Shown here in pieces: positions 1-12,551 of a stretch of 64,000 bases of DNA. This DNA is from Capsicum annuum (taxonomy: Eukaryota > Streptophyta > Magnoliopsida > Solanales > Solanaceae): the NCBI RefSeq assembly GCF_002878395.1, contig NC_061111.1, positions 23,714,290-23,778,289 of the forward strand, in the 5' to 3' direction. The notes under the pieces were generated by a model. The model did not search any database and was not told where the DNA came from. It saw only the letters and a list, made by a program, of their open reading frames with translations. Made by a program: the position numbers and the translations under genes. Positions within the stretch are counted from its first letter, which is position 1. The number at the start of each line of letters is the position of its first letter.

Positions 1-302
1 GATCAGGACATGCCCTCGACCATAGCTAAAACCGATGTCCAGGACTAAACCAATGAAAAAATAAGAAACTAAAGCAAGAAATGGAGCCTTCCAAAGTATG
101 GAAGCTCACAACTTTAAGTCAACACAAACTGATCCCGAGTCTAATCACTGAGTAGGAGGTATTGTATAACCAATACCTGCATCGTGTGGGGATACAATGC
201 CAAAGATGGTTAACGGTTGGAGCGCTAGCATGTAACTCAAGGATAAGGATAAAATAGAGTCAACAGTTCAAAACCAATCAGCCAATGCATATAATCAATG
301 TA

Positions 303-335
<33 letters not shown>

Positions 336-1976
336 ATCAGGATATGGAACGTTATTTACTTTTAAAACATTAACCTAGGTTGTGTAGCATGGCCGTCATT
401 GAACAAGGCACCCACGGGTTATATGGGCCCAGCTTTCCCCTAGCTGGAAGGGCTCCAGTGCGTGTAACCACACGAACCAGAGAATATCCATAACCGTATA
501 TGCCTGTATAGGGGACTCAAACTTCCCGACATAATCAAGGTGACAAGCACCATTTATGAGGGACTCGAACCTCCCATTCATATATTCATTCGGGGGACTC
601 AAACCACCCGGTCATAAGACTCCCCCACTGGCTAGCGCAATTTCTGGTGTTAGTCCTTCGGACTCCACTTTCACGGCCCGACTACACATACCTCTACTAA
701 GCCCAATTTAAAACCATCATTCCACATACAAAACTATTAAGCCAATTACTTACCAAAGACATTTCGTTGGTATTATCATACCAACATTGCTTGTAAGTAT
801 ACAACATGACATTACCATTATCAATTAATCATTCATTTATTTGACTTTGGGACTCGAACCCATCGTCTAGCAAAGACACTTGTTCAATTTAAAGTTTAGA
901 AACTCGAACCCATTGTCTAGCAAAGACATAAATCAATTTAATGTTAGGGGATCAAACCCGTTTAACAATTTAAACCACAAAGGTTACCATTTAAATTATT
1001 ACATGGCCAATAAGTCCTTTACAAAACTATTTGCCAACCATTCATGTTCGTTAGGCCAATTTCTTAGTCCAAACCATCATTAACATGTGACTAGTTTATT
1101 CTCTTAGACATTTTCATAAACACTTTGAGGGCATGTGATTATCAAGGCCAAAACCAAGGTAAAAACCATCAAGTTTAGGGTAACCCATGACCCATTTGTT
1201 AAACCATAATTACCAAGCACTTACATGTGCAAACCATGATAAAAAACATGTATAAACACAAGTTAAACCAAGAGTAAATAATACTTAACCATATGCAACA
1301 AAACCCTTAATTTTGGTTTTCAAAACCATAATTTAAGAATCATAATCACACTTTAAAACACATGATATTTATGGACTAACAATGAGGGAAGAGTTACCTT
1401 CCTTATTCAAGAAGATTCACGAAAGAAATTTGACTCTTAAGCCTCAAGATGACCAGCTTTGAAGAAACCTAGCCCCAATCTTCAAGAGAGAGTTTAGAAA
1501 GTGTTTTTGGAGAGTTTAATCTTCCAATAGTGTGTTGTGAAAGGCCACAATGTATTTTAAGACGTGGGTACTTAAGGTTTTTGTTTTGGGAAATATCCAA
1601 AATACCCCAAGCTTAAAAAGCTAAAACTAACTCCCAGGAAGGTACAACCATACCCCCAAACCGTACCTTAGGGTACAAGTGGTACCCTTAGCTCGTACCC
1701 TAGTACCACCTTGGTCCCCCATACTGACCAGCATACGACCACAATGGCCTAACTCGTATCTTAACATACGAGTAATACCCTATAACCACTGCTTAACATA
1801 CTTCTAGTACGGTGCCTAGTTGTATCTTGGATATAAACCTATCAAAACTCACTAATTAACATACGACTTGGAAGACCCTAAACCGTATCCAAGCATACGA
1901 CTAGTATGCTCTAACCGTATGTTGTCCAGAGAATAAAACTCAAGAATTTTCTAAAGATCAAAAGCCAAGGTGTTTT
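1..1976 (-). repeat. 3' LTR of element B (partial)
   Basis: The stretch 1-700 matches 16440-17100, and 1796-1976 matches 17118-17301, with scattered differences, so these are the two LTRs of one element. About 1.1 kb present here (700-1796) is missing from the right-hand copy. The outer end is cut by the window edge. The LTR start, normally TGTAACACC, has decayed to a form ending near 1976. A purine-rich tract on the minus strand just to its right (about 1977-1995) is the expected polypurine tract. A TA/CA microsatellite lies at about 300-333, and phrases resembling 'gggactcaaaccncc' recur at 490-610 and 840-960. No gene is seen in it. Confidence 0.8.
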
Positions 1977-2073
1977 TCAATTCTCTCCAACTAAGATTAT
2001 TTGTTCTCGAATGACAGGTAAGACAAGCACAAGCATGAGTTAATACATTCTCACACGTTAATCTAACCTTTAA

Positions 2074-3394
2074 CTAAGTTAGAAAACAAAGATGCAAGGA
2101 AATCAATCTTTCCTTTAACAAAGTTTGAAAATAAAAGTATGATGAAGAACACATACCTCCAGCACGAATTTCAAGAGTAAAAAATAGGAACGAATACTTA
2201 GACTTCATGTCCTTTTCTGCTTCCCAAGTAGCTTCTTCAACCTTATGCTTCTTCCAAAGAACCTTTACAGAAGCCATATCCTTTGTCTGCAACTGACAAA
2301 TGTGACGATCCAAGATCTCAATCGGGACTACCTCATAAGGAATCTAAAATACCCAACCCTTCCAAAGGAAACCGAAGAATGATCACCCACACAGTTTCTC
2401 AACATAGAGACAGAAAATCGGATGAATGGAGATCAAACTAGGAGGCAACTCTAATTCATAGGTAACATTGCCAACCCTCTTCAAAACCAAGTAAGGACCA
2501 ACATACCGAGGACATAACTTCCCCTTCTTACCAAACCACATCACTTCCTTCGTGGGAGATACCTTTAAGAATACCCAATCACCAATATTGAACTCCAAAT
2601 CTCTATGCCTTACATCCGCATAGGACTTTTGGCAACTTTGAGCGGTTTTCAATCTATCCTGAATTACCTTTACCTTCTCCATAGCTTTATAAACCAAAAT
2701 AGCACCAAACAACTTACCTTGACCAACTTTATACCACCCAATAGGAGAATGATATTTTATATCATACAATGGCTCAAAAGGAGCCATACCAATGCTAGAG
2801 TGATAACTATTATTATAAGTAACTCAATCAAAGGTGGTCGAATTAATTACCACCATAGTCAATCATGCAAGCATGAAGCATATCTTCCTGAATGGTTCTC
2901 TCCACTTGTCCTTCCGACTGTGGGTGGAAAGCGGTACTAAGGAACACTTTAGTTCCCAAACCTTTATGAAATGACTTTCAAAAATCTGATGCAAATGGAG
3001 TACCACGATCCTAAATAATAAAAACTAGAGCACCATGCAACTTCACGATCTCTGCAAGATACAACTTAGCATAATCTTTCAGCGAATAACTAGTGCTCAC
3101 CGGTAAAAAATGAGCGGACTTAGTCATCCTATCCTTAATGATCCAATTTGAATCATATTAATTTCGAGATCGAGGAATACCGATAAAAAAATCCATGTTA
3201 ATCACTTCCTACTTCTACTCTATCTCTTGCTACAAACCGCCGAGTCTAATATGCTCAAATTTCACTTGTTGACACACCATACACTTAGCTACATAGCTAG
3301 CCACATCTCACTTTATACGATTCCACCAATAGAACTCCTTAAGATCATGATACATCTTCATGGACTAGGATGAATAGCATAACGAGATTTATGA
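2074..3394 (-). pseudogene. Element B integrase core, C-terminal part and chromodomain (broken)
   Basis: On the minus strand, 2788-3390 reads as integrase core, with recognisable phrases such as DRMTKSAHFLPV and DRGTPFASDF separated by stops. 2383-2787 gives a 134-residue open stretch (FKV-type 'GDWVFLKVSP', 'GKKGKLCPRYVGPYLVLKR'), which is the integrase C-terminal GPY/F region. 2074-2313 gives '[21 protein letters not shown]', a chromodomain-like tail. Stops and frame changes separate the blocks, so no polyprotein can be made. The domain continues on the far side of the solo LTR inserted at 3395. Confidence 0.85.
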
Positions 3395-5704
3395 TGTAAC
3401 ACCTCGCATTTCGGGCTAGAATAAAAACCATGACTCTTATGCGTTGATAATCCCAGAGCCTTAAATCCTATGCCAATTTGACATGTTTATGTAGTATGTG
3501 AATCCATTTGAGCATGAATTTAGACCATAGAGGTCCTTCAACTCAAGGACGAGTTGAAACTGTTTTAATCGATTAGGTTTAAGTGGACATTATAATTTAT
3601 GTCAACTTCTATCGACTATGACTTTTTGTATATGATGAATTAGAGATCCTACTATGTGTAAAATGATAGGTTTTCGAGTTAGCCTTCCAACGATACCAAT
3701 TTTCCTAAAATCCGATACCCGAGCAAGAAGTTATGGCCTTTCAAAGTAGAATGTATCGCCTAACCAATCGCACATGGCCACTGGAAAGCATATGCGATAG
3801 TATATGCGGTGCCTATATAAATATAGGTGATATCATATGCGGAGCCTATGTAAATATAGGTGATATCATATGCTGCGCCTATGTAAATATATGCAATATC
3901 ATATGCAGCGCATATCTTATGGTTTCAAGTGACTTAAACACTCCGTTTTTGGGGTAAAATGGTTCTTTTCCCACCCTTATTCAACCATAAACACAAAATT
4001 CAGTCCCTAATTCTCCAAAATACATCTACATTCATCTAAAAATTCTCAAGAACACTCCCAAGAGTTTCAAACTAAGAACCCAAATAAATCAAGATTCAAC
4101 CGTGGGTTTTCAAGATTGATTAGAGATTCGGAATCCCCAATCCACGGCTTCAAGAATCACCCATTATTTTCCAAAATAGAGGTACGTGGGTTTTTTCCTA
4201 AATTCTCATGGGCATAGAAAAATCATGTTTTAGAATGGGGTTTTTGAATCTATGTATATAGTCATGTATTAAATGTTTTAACATCATTGTTTTGGTCTTT
4301 TGACCTTTTCCAAAGTGATTTGAGAATATGAATGTATGAAACCATGTATTTAAGAATGAATTCTTGTTGAGAGCATGATTTTTGGTGAATTCCCTCTTAT
4401 TATGAATTTTTCAGATTTCTCATAGCATATGAATTGTTTTGCAATGCATCCTTGAAAAGCACTATATGAAATGATTAAACTCTTGTTATGATTTAAAGGT
4501 TGTTTTAAATCACTAAAGAGGGAATCTAGCATGAATGTTTAATATTCATAATGCATGTAATGAAAGAGTGCATGGATTTGCTAAAGGCACTAGACCACCA
4601 TATGTTGATGAATTTTTTGCATGATTTTGACTTAAGTTTTGAAACACGAAATCTTCTATATCAGTTGAATGTTTTTGGTGGTCTAAATTATTCTTTAAAT
4701 TAACGATTTAGCTTAATGTATTATGGCTCAGAAATCATGACTTGCAAGTCTTGGTATGACGATACCAATTCAGACCAATGCCATATCAGACTCAGACTAA
4801 TAGACATTTCAGACTATCATGATTTTAGACATTCAGAATGTTGCATGTACAGAAAAGGTTAAAAATGGGCATACAGAGATGTTAGGTGGTTCCCTGAAGA
4901 GGGCTTGATTTCAAGAAACTCATTGCCTAAAACTGTGGTTTGTCGACCCGGGTATATTATTATATGCTGACTTAAGTGTCGTGTGGTGTATCAGATTTAG
5001 GAACTCCAACCCTTGTAGCATACTCGGGTTGGAGGCTTCCCCGCTGAGTCAATGGCTGATTTCATATCGCCCATGAAATATCAGACTTGTAGGGGATACC
5101 ACCTAACTCAGAAGTAATACACAGATCAGAGTTTGAGATTTACAGACAGGTTACATATTTTTAGAAGGTGCCCATGTATTTTTCAGAAACTGTTTTATGC
5201 ATAATGTTTGATGAACATTTGCTCTCACGTTTTATATATATATATATATGTTCAATTACTCTATTTTGAATTGCTTCGCGTACCAATACTTTTGTGCTGA
5301 CCCTCCTCCCCCCTCCAACCTCTCAGATTCTGAGGCTCAGTCTAGGGGTCCAGATAAGCAGTAGATAGTCAGATTTACTGATCAGACTGTGCAGTGGTGA
5401 GCCTTTTTTTACTCCAGAAGGCCTACAGATTGTTCAGAGTATTATTAGTAGTTATATTTTGCTCTACTGGGGTACTTTTCCCAGTTTCTTTTCAGACAAC
5501 TGCTTATGTTCTTAGTAGAGATTTCACAGACTGATGTCAGATATTACTATTTCAGATTTGACCATGTTTTCGTAATATTGTTTATCTTCTATATTTATTT
5601 ATCATATGAATTATGTGCATGATTACCAGATAGACAGAGGATGTTTTGGGCCTTCGGGTTCAGGAATGCTCGTCACGGCTAGGGCCTCAGTTCCGATCGT
5701 GACA
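3395..5704 (+). mobile_element. Solo LTR, Ty3/Gypsy type, TSD TATGA
   Basis: Starts TGTAACACC and ends with GACA, 2310 bp. It is flanked by the 5-bp direct repeat TATGA (3390-3394 and 5705-5709). Integrase homology of element B resumes directly on both sides, so this is a clean insertion. There is no internal region, so it is best explained by recombination between the two LTRs of a former full element. It contains no gene. It shares a conserved block (about 3680-3735) with the other large LTRs in the window. Confidence 0.9.
3790..3920 (+). repeat. 33-bp tandem repeat inside the solo LTR
   Basis: The motif ATATGC recurs at 3802, 3835, 3868 and 3901, exactly 33 bp apart. Each unit has the pattern ATATGCNGNGCCTATNTAAA followed by TATAGGTGATATC, with a few changes per copy. 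It lies in the LTR segment that is unique to this copy. Confidence 0.85.
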
Positions 5705-6594
5705 TATGAGCTTCGGCCAAAATCCTTTCCCTCAATCCATCGATGTTGGGAATACATAACCTGCCTTCGTACCGCAGGATACAATCATAAAGTCAACAAC
5801 CTTTTGCTGACCCATATTACTCTTAATCTTCATCAATTTAGGATCCAATATCTGTTTTTTCCTTTATTTCCATAACAAGAGATGATTGAGATACCTGATG
5901 CAAAAATGCACCACCACTTCTGAGTCTGTGATATGAACTCTAAGACTAGACAAACGGTTCATGTTCTTCAACAAATCTTATTTATCCTCATCCACATGAG
6001 CCAGACTCCCCATGGATAACCTGCTAAGAGTATCAGCAACTACATTAGCTTTCCCTAGATGGTAGTAAAGACTCATATCATAGTCCTTCAGCAACTCAAG
6101 CCACGTCCTTTGCCTGAGATTTAACTCTTTTTGAGTGAACACATACCGCAAGCTCTTATGATCCCAAAATATATCAACATGAACATAATAGAGATAGTGT
6201 CGCTAAATCTTTAGTGCAAATACCACCGCTAACAACTCTAAGTCATGAGTGGGGTAGTTCTTCTCATGAAATTTTAATTGCCTAGAAGCATAAGCCACCA
6301 CCCTACCATGTTGCTTAAACACACAACCCAACCCAACACGAGAAGCAACAAAATACACTACGAAGCCATCATTACCCTCGGGCAGGGTCAAAACTGAAGT
6401 TGAAGTCAACTTATCATTTAACTTCTCAAAGTTACCCTCACATGTATCTGACCACAAGAACTTGACCTTCTTCTAGGTCAACATAGTCAATGGGGTAGCT
6501 ATAGTTAAAATACTTTCCACAAATCTCCTATAGTAACCGACTAAACCCAAGAAACTTCGAATATCAGTTAAATTCATAGGTCTAGGACACTTTT
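5705..6594 (-). pseudogene. Element B RNase H and integrase N-terminal region (broken)
   Basis: The open stretch 6203-6457 (minus) carries RNase H sequence: '[14 protein letters not shown]', '[12 protein letters not shown]', '[18 protein letters not shown]'. The usual catalytic 'YCDAS' reads YFVAS, so the first catalytic Asp is lost. The rest, down to the solo-LTR junction at 5705, is connection/integrase sequence with stops. Its continuation toward RT is cut at 6594 by the non-autonomous element. Confidence 0.8.
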
Positions 6595-7437
6595 TGATAC
6601 AAGTTAAATGGCCACCTTAATTTTTAAAGACATGATTGGAGGTCATAATTTAAAGGCTCAAGACTTGGCCACCCCGAGGGCACAAGAATATGCAAGAAAG
6701 ACCTGTTTTGAGCACAAGCAAGGCCGTGTGTGGAAGATTACTTGGACCATCAAAGACTTGAGGACTCACAGTTTTGGATAAAACTTAATGGGTCATGATT
6801 TGGTCATCTTCATTAAGGGTATTTTGGTCACTTTATTGGGTCCAAATGCACTCCATGGCCACCCCACCTTTTAAGGGCATTGTTGTCATTTTGTCTTATT
6901 TTGTAATAGAATATAAATAGAACATTTTAGGTCTTTTTCTCATTATTTGTTCATTGATGCAAGACTTGAAGCATTAAACACCTTCAGTTGTAGGGCTTGG
7001 AATATCCACCACACCAAAATGAGGGCAACAAGTGTGAATATCACTTGTGTTATAATGTTGGCTTGAGACGTTGGTGTTTAAAGGAGGTAAAGTTCCTCTT
7101 GTGTCAACGTAGGAGTTAGTTTAACCATTGTGTATAGTGTTAAGGGTCCAAGATTATCATATTCTTGGATTCTTAAGATTATACCAACCAAGGTCTAACT
7201 ATCTATCCATTTTGTTTATGTTGTAATCATTTGTTTGTATTCTTGTAATTCGAATTCGTGACTTGTTGTTCTTGTTCCATTGTTGTTGTTCTTCATCTTG
7301 TTGTTGTTAGCTATTTTTAGGTGATAAATTGTGTTCTTGTTGAATCTGAGTGTGGTCTTCAAAAGGGTCCTCGGATCTTTGATCTTGTGGGCTGATTTTG
7401 AAGTGTGATTCATGTTGTCCTTGTAATTCTTGTATCA
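6595..7437 (+). repeat. 5' LTR of the non-autonomous element
   Basis: 843 bp, bounded by TGATACAAG and CTTGTATCA and matched along its length by the copy at 9918-10798. It carries a TATA box, followed by a putative transcribed region that is T/G-rich toward its 3' end (many TTGTTGTT runs). Confidence 0.92.
6912..6920 (+). promoter_or_regulatory. TATA box in the 5' LTR
   Basis: TATAAATAG, in an AT-rich context after a conserved 'TGTAATAGAA' phrase. The same site is conserved in the 3' LTR at 10235-10243, as expected of the U3 promoter of an LTR element. Confidence 0.65.
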
Positions 7438-7439
7438 TT

Positions 7440-7452
7440 TAGTATCAAAGCC
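7440..7452 (+). other. Primer-binding site of the non-autonomous element
   Basis: TAGTATCAAAGCC lies two bases after the LTR end. It matches the plant initiator tRNA-Met primer site consensus TGGTATCAAAGCC with one change (G to A). Confidence 0.75.
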
Positions 7453-8660
7453 ATCTTTGATTTTGTTCTAACAAGATTAATCTTGGGCTTGAGAATTGAA
7501 GAAAAAATATAAAACAAAAAGAGTTGAAAAACTGAAAAAAAAATTCCAGAAGAGGAGTAATCTGCCCGTTCTTGTTATTCTTGGCTGAGAAAGTTGTTGT
7601 TCTTGTTGTTGTCTTGGTCGAGACATGTTTCTTTGTGACTAGATATTGTAGTCTTTTGTTGTTTAGAGTGTTTCTAGTGTTGGTTTCTTTCTCACCAACA
7701 CTAAAAAGTTTCCAAATCTAAGCTTTAACTTGAACTTGTTGATGTTGTTAATGTGAACAAAGTGTGGCTGATTTAATGTTGTTGTCATTCTAAGCCTTGA
7801 CCGTGTTGAAGGCCTTATTGTTGTGGAGTTGGTCATTGGAATTTGTTGTTGTTCTTGGAGAATATTGTTATTGTTCTTGGTGTTTTTGTTGTGTTCTTGT
7901 TGTTCTTCACCCTTTTCATCTTTTGTTAAAACAAAAAGTGAACATTAGATCCACAATAGGTGAAAGACCAAGTTGTAGTACTTGTTGGTGAAAGACTTGA
8001 TCACATCACTCAAAAGACTTGACAACTACTTTTCCCCTACTTTCCTTGATTTAAGGACCTTGTTTCAAGGAGAAAGTACAAAGAAGGTCAAATCTTGTTT
8101 TGAACTTGAAAATGAAGCTCCAAGACCAAATCTCCCTCTATTAACCAAATCCACCATTTCCAAATTATAGATTGGTCAAGACATAAAATTGGAGAGTAAA
8201 ATTTTGACAAAACCAAGGACAATAGTGGAATGCCACATCACTAAATTACTGTTCACGCAACATTTTGAGTTCAACTTTTAGATTTCTTAGTTTCATTTTA
8301 TTGTTTCTTGTTTCGTTTGTTGGTTTGAATATTAATTGACGACTTAGTAATCTCCTACTAGTGTGTTGTTAGTTTTTGTACCCGTTTGTTCGTGTTAGCA
8401 TTATTTTGTGATTTTCTTGTTTTTGAATCATAGAATTTCTTGGTTCAAGTTCGGACATTATTTCCTTGAGACTTCAAACAAAGAATCCATTCCGACCAAG
8501 GAGTAGACTCACCTCTCGATTCATCATGAACTACAAGCTGACTTGCAATATTTGTGAATCCAAGTGTGAAACGATCAAGTGTGTGAGAGTATGATGAGGT
8601 TGTTTCGAACTAACTTGTGTTTTATTTTGTATACTTGTTCTTTTTTTTTTAGGTGCAATT

Positions 8661-9751
8661 ATGATGGAACCCGTGGCTGCAAGTGCTATTTTGGCTAAAC
8701 TTGAAGCCATTACCCATCAATGGGAAGTGATAAATGAAAGGTTAGATCATATGGGGGTTCCAAGGGAGCAAGTGGGCTACCCGGACACACGTCAAGATGA
8801 AGACCATAGCTCATGTGAGTTACGAGGTAAAAATATTATCCCTTACACTCATATGAACGTAGTTATGTTTTACCTAGTGTAGGAGTGCACGAGTCTTCAT
8901 TTTGTGATACTCTTGATATTGTTAGGTCATATGATGACCAAACTCTTATTGTAGGTACACAGGCACTAGTTGATCCTTTAGATGACAAAATTGATTCTCC
9001 TTGTGAGAATGATTTGTGTTCATTTGGTACTAGCATTTACAACTTGACTAAGGTTCCATTACCAAGTGACGAGAGTATTCACACACTAGTTGACACTTGT
9101 GAAAAATAAGGTGAGTCTACATTGGTATGTGAATTGCCAACAACTAGAGAGGGTGAGCAAAATGATGAACCAGGCGTAGATGATCTTGATTTGCTTGAAT
9201 ATTTAGAAAACTCGAGTTGTGATTGTCTTTGTGAAGATGATTTTGATTGTGGTCCTTTGGCTTCCCGTGGTGGTTTGTATGTATGTGAGGATAACTCTTG
9301 TGAAAGAGAAGGTGATATGTGCTTAGAAATGCCATCTACTTCGTCTTTATGTGTTTCTTATGTTGGGCATATTCCTAATGGAAATTTTGAAACTAGTAGC
9401 AAGTGCATGCATGGGAACCCTTTATTTGAAGTTGACTTATGGAACACCTTTCTCAACCCTCTTTTAGTTCATGATATTTTCAGTGATAAAGAGGGCTTGC
9501 TTAATTTTGAGGATGACACCCTAGGGGAAAGTGAGAGTGGAGGAGACCTAAGCCCTTGGTTATGTCTCCCATTTGATCCAAGTAACTTCTTAGGGTGTGA
9601 AGGATGGATAGTTGTCGTTCGGTCAACTTGTTTGAGTGATATTATTATATGTGTTAGGTGGACTTTACTTTCAATTAGGACACCACCCCTTGATGGTGAT
9701 TCCTTTCACCAACTCCTTTGTAATTTTTTTCTAAGTCCCTCATGGTTATAA
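8661..9751 (+). pseudogene. Unknown acidic, Cys-containing protein of the non-autonomous LTR element (broken)
   Basis: Reading starts at an ATG just after a T-rich tract (8661). The first 74 residues include a helix-like stretch ('ILAKLEAITHQWEVINERLD') similar in style to gag N-termini. A frameshift near 8880 moves reading to the frame of 8885-9751, where a single stop at 9107-9109 interrupts ~289 codons. The second part is acidic and has Cys pairs ('SSCDCLCEDDFDC'), but not a CCHC zinc knuckle. I do not recognise the family. Without the two lesions the product would be about 360 residues. It could be a gag-like packaging protein, judged only from its position between primer site and 3' LTR. 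Confidence 0.6.
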
Positions 9752-9917
9752 CAAAGGACGTGTGGTTATATCTCAAGTGTGTACCTCCTTGGCATGTTGA
9801 TGTTGTTTATTGTACTAACTCTAACCCTCATGTCATTAGGATGTGGTGCTTGTTTGTCTTCTCTTTGTTCTTGCAAGGTTTGGATTCAAGGTCAAATCCT
9901 TTTCAAGAAGGGAAGGA

Positions 9918-10798
9918 TGATACAAGTCAAATGACCACCTTAATTTTTGAATACATGATTGGAGGTCATGATTTAAAGGCTCAAGACTTGGTCACCCTGA
10001 GGGCACAAAAATATGCAAGGAAGACCCGTTTTGAACACAAGCAAGGCCGTGTGTGGAAGATTTCTTGGACCATATAAGACTTGAGGACTCACAGTTTTGG
10101 ACAACACTTAATAGGTCATGATTTGGTTATCTTCATTAAGGTTATTTTGGTCACTTCATTAGGTCCAAATGCACTCCATGGCCACCCCACCCTTTAAGGG
10201 CATTATTGTCATTTTGCCTTGTTATGTAATAGAATATAAATAGAACATTTTAGGTCTTTTTATCATTAGTTTTTCATTGATGTAAGACTTGAAACATGAA
10301 ATACCTTTAGTTGTAAGGCTTGGAATAGCCACCATACCGAAATGAGGGCAACAAGTATAGATATCACTTGTGTTGCAATGTTGGCTTGAGACGTTGGTGT
10401 TTAGAGGAGGTAAAGTTCATCTTGTGTCAACATAGGAGTTAGGTTAACCATTATATATAGTGTTAAGGGTCCAAGATTACCATATTCTTGGATTCTTAAG
10501 ATTATACCAACCAAGGTCTAACTATCTATCCATTTTATTCATGTTGTAATCATTTGTTTGTGTTCTTGTAATTCAAATTTGTGACTTGTTGTTATTGTTC
10601 CATTGTTGTTGTTATTCATCTTGTTGTTTTTAACATAGTTTGTTGTTAGCTGTTTTTAGGTGATAAACACATCAATACATTGTGTTCTTGTTGTTGTTTG
10701 TTGAATCCGAGTGTGGTCTTCAAAAGGGTCCTCAGATCTTTGATCTTGTGGACTAATTTTGAAGTGTGTTTCGTGTTGTCCTTGTAATTCTTGTATCA
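9918..10798 (+). repeat. 3' LTR of the non-autonomous element
   Basis: 881 bp, same termini as the 5' LTR. It is 38 bp longer, mainly through an extra stretch around 10630-10680. The purine run AAGAAGGGAAGGA immediately upstream is the likely polypurine tract. Confidence 0.92.
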
Positions 10799-11398
10799 CT
10801 TTTTAACCACCCCAACTTTTTGTGGATCCACTATGATCCCTTCACTAGAGATAACATGACCAAGAAAAGTTACAACCTTTAACCAAAACTTACACTTGGA
10901 GAACTTGGCATACAAACGCAGATCTTTTAAGGTCTGCAACACAGCACGGAGGTGATCAACATGATATGCCTCATTATTAGAGTATACCAAGATGTCATCA
11001 GTGAAGACAATGACAAATAAATCCAAAAATTGATGGAAGGCCCTCTTTATCAAATCCATGAATGCCGTCGGGGCATTGATCAACCCAAAAGAAATAACTA
11101 GCAACTCATAGTGACCATACTGAGTTCTGAAGGCAGTCTTAGGGATATCTACTTCCCTAATATTAAGCTGATGATAACCCGACCTAATATTAATCTTAGA
11201 GAAATACTTTGCACCTTAAAGCTGATCAAACAGATCATCGATCCTAGGAAGAAGATACTTATTCTTTATGGTAACCTTATTCAACTGACAATAGTCAATG
11301 CACATCCAAAGGGGATTATCCTTCTTGCACACAAATAACACTGGATCACCCCAAAAAGACATACTAGGACAGAGAAAACCTTTATCTAAGAGATCCTT
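10799..11398 (-). pseudogene. Element B reverse transcriptase core (broken)
   Basis: On the minus strand an open stretch of 102 residues (10796-11104) reads '[18 protein letters not shown]', '[14 protein letters not shown]' and '[18 protein letters not shown]'. This is Ty3/Gypsy RT with the catalytic pair in FTDD intact. 11105-11398 gives the preceding palm region with stops. It is cut on the left by the non-autonomous element and on the right by the solo LTR at 11399. Confidence 0.88.
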
Positions 11399-12515
11399 TG
11401 TAGTACCCTACACTTCTACGTAGCTTAAAATTATCCCAAAAATATTAAATACTTTCTTTAAAAGAATGTAATTTTCAAGATTTTGACTTTTTATTGTGTG
11501 GGAAATTGAATAAGCTTTCCATCGATACCAAATTTTCCCAAATTCGATAATCTGGTAAGATGTTATGGCAATTTAAAGTTTCAGCAGTTAAACACTGTCA
11601 TTCAGGACAGTAGCGCATCGCAGAGTGTGTCAAAATAGCAATTGTCAATTTCCAGTATTGCTCCATGATAGTGGTGCATCGCGGTAATGACCCAGTTCAC
11701 AATTGGCCAATTCCAGTAAGGCAACGTGATCCTAGCGCATCACGCTACGGGTGAAATTCGCATCCAGTGCTGATCCGCGATTCCACCATGTTGCGCCGTC
11801 CACCCAGTTCCCAGTTGTCAATTTTCATTGATGCAACGCAATAGCGCCGCATCGCACCAGCCTGCCAAATCGAGAGATTTTAGAGAAAATTAAATATTTC
11901 GTCCAGGGATAAATTGGTCTTTTCCCAAGGTTTTAACGCGTCCAGGTGCAGGATTTAATCCCTAAAAACATTTTAAATCATTATTTACTCACTTTTCCCC
12001 AAAATCAAGAATATTCTCTCCCAAGAAAAAAAATTAGCTCTCAAGAATAAAGGTCAAGCTCAAGAATTTCTCCAAGAACCTTTAAGGAATTACGTTCTAA
12101 GGTATGTCAAGTGTTGATTCATGGGTCCCTCTCACCCATGAAGCTCAAGAATCTCTTTTCAAAATCCCAAGATTGTGTATTTATGAATGTTCATGATTTA
12201 GTTGAATTGAAATTCATATTCATGTTGTTGTTGGGTTTTGATTCATGTTTTAAAGTACATGTTACAATGATTGATCCTAGTATGTGATGATTTGCATAAT
12301 ATTCATCATAAACCCTTCAAATTGCAAATTGATTTATGCAACCATGATAATTAAATGCATTGATGATGGTATAACCAAAGTATGCTCCCCATGTGTTTGA
12401 TAAAATGCCTATGTGAAGGAAAAGAGTCATTGTAGCATGTTAATATGAAATCTCCCTATATGTACAAGTTAATGCATGTCAAGTCTTTGATGAAATGTCT
12501 TAGTCAATAAAATAT

Positions 12516-12551
<36 letters not shown>

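Larger units (their letters stand above)
6595..10798 (+). mobile_element. Complete non-autonomous LTR retrotransposon, TSD CTTTT
   Basis: Two direct LTRs (6595-7437 and 9918-10798) flank 2480 bp of internal DNA. Both LTRs begin TGATACAAG and end CTTGTATCA, a perfect 9-bp terminal inverted pair. The 5-bp repeat CTTTT flanks the whole (6590-6594 and 10799-10803). A tRNA-Met-type primer site follows the left LTR and a purine tract (9905-9917) precedes the right one. No RT, integrase or protease is present; the only substantial coding signal is 8661-9751. The interval 7453-8660 is a T- and TTG-rich leader with no convincing gene. In the first ~250 aligned bases the LTRs differ at roughly 9%, so the insertion is not recent. 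It would need enzymes from another element to move (inference). Confidence 0.92.
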
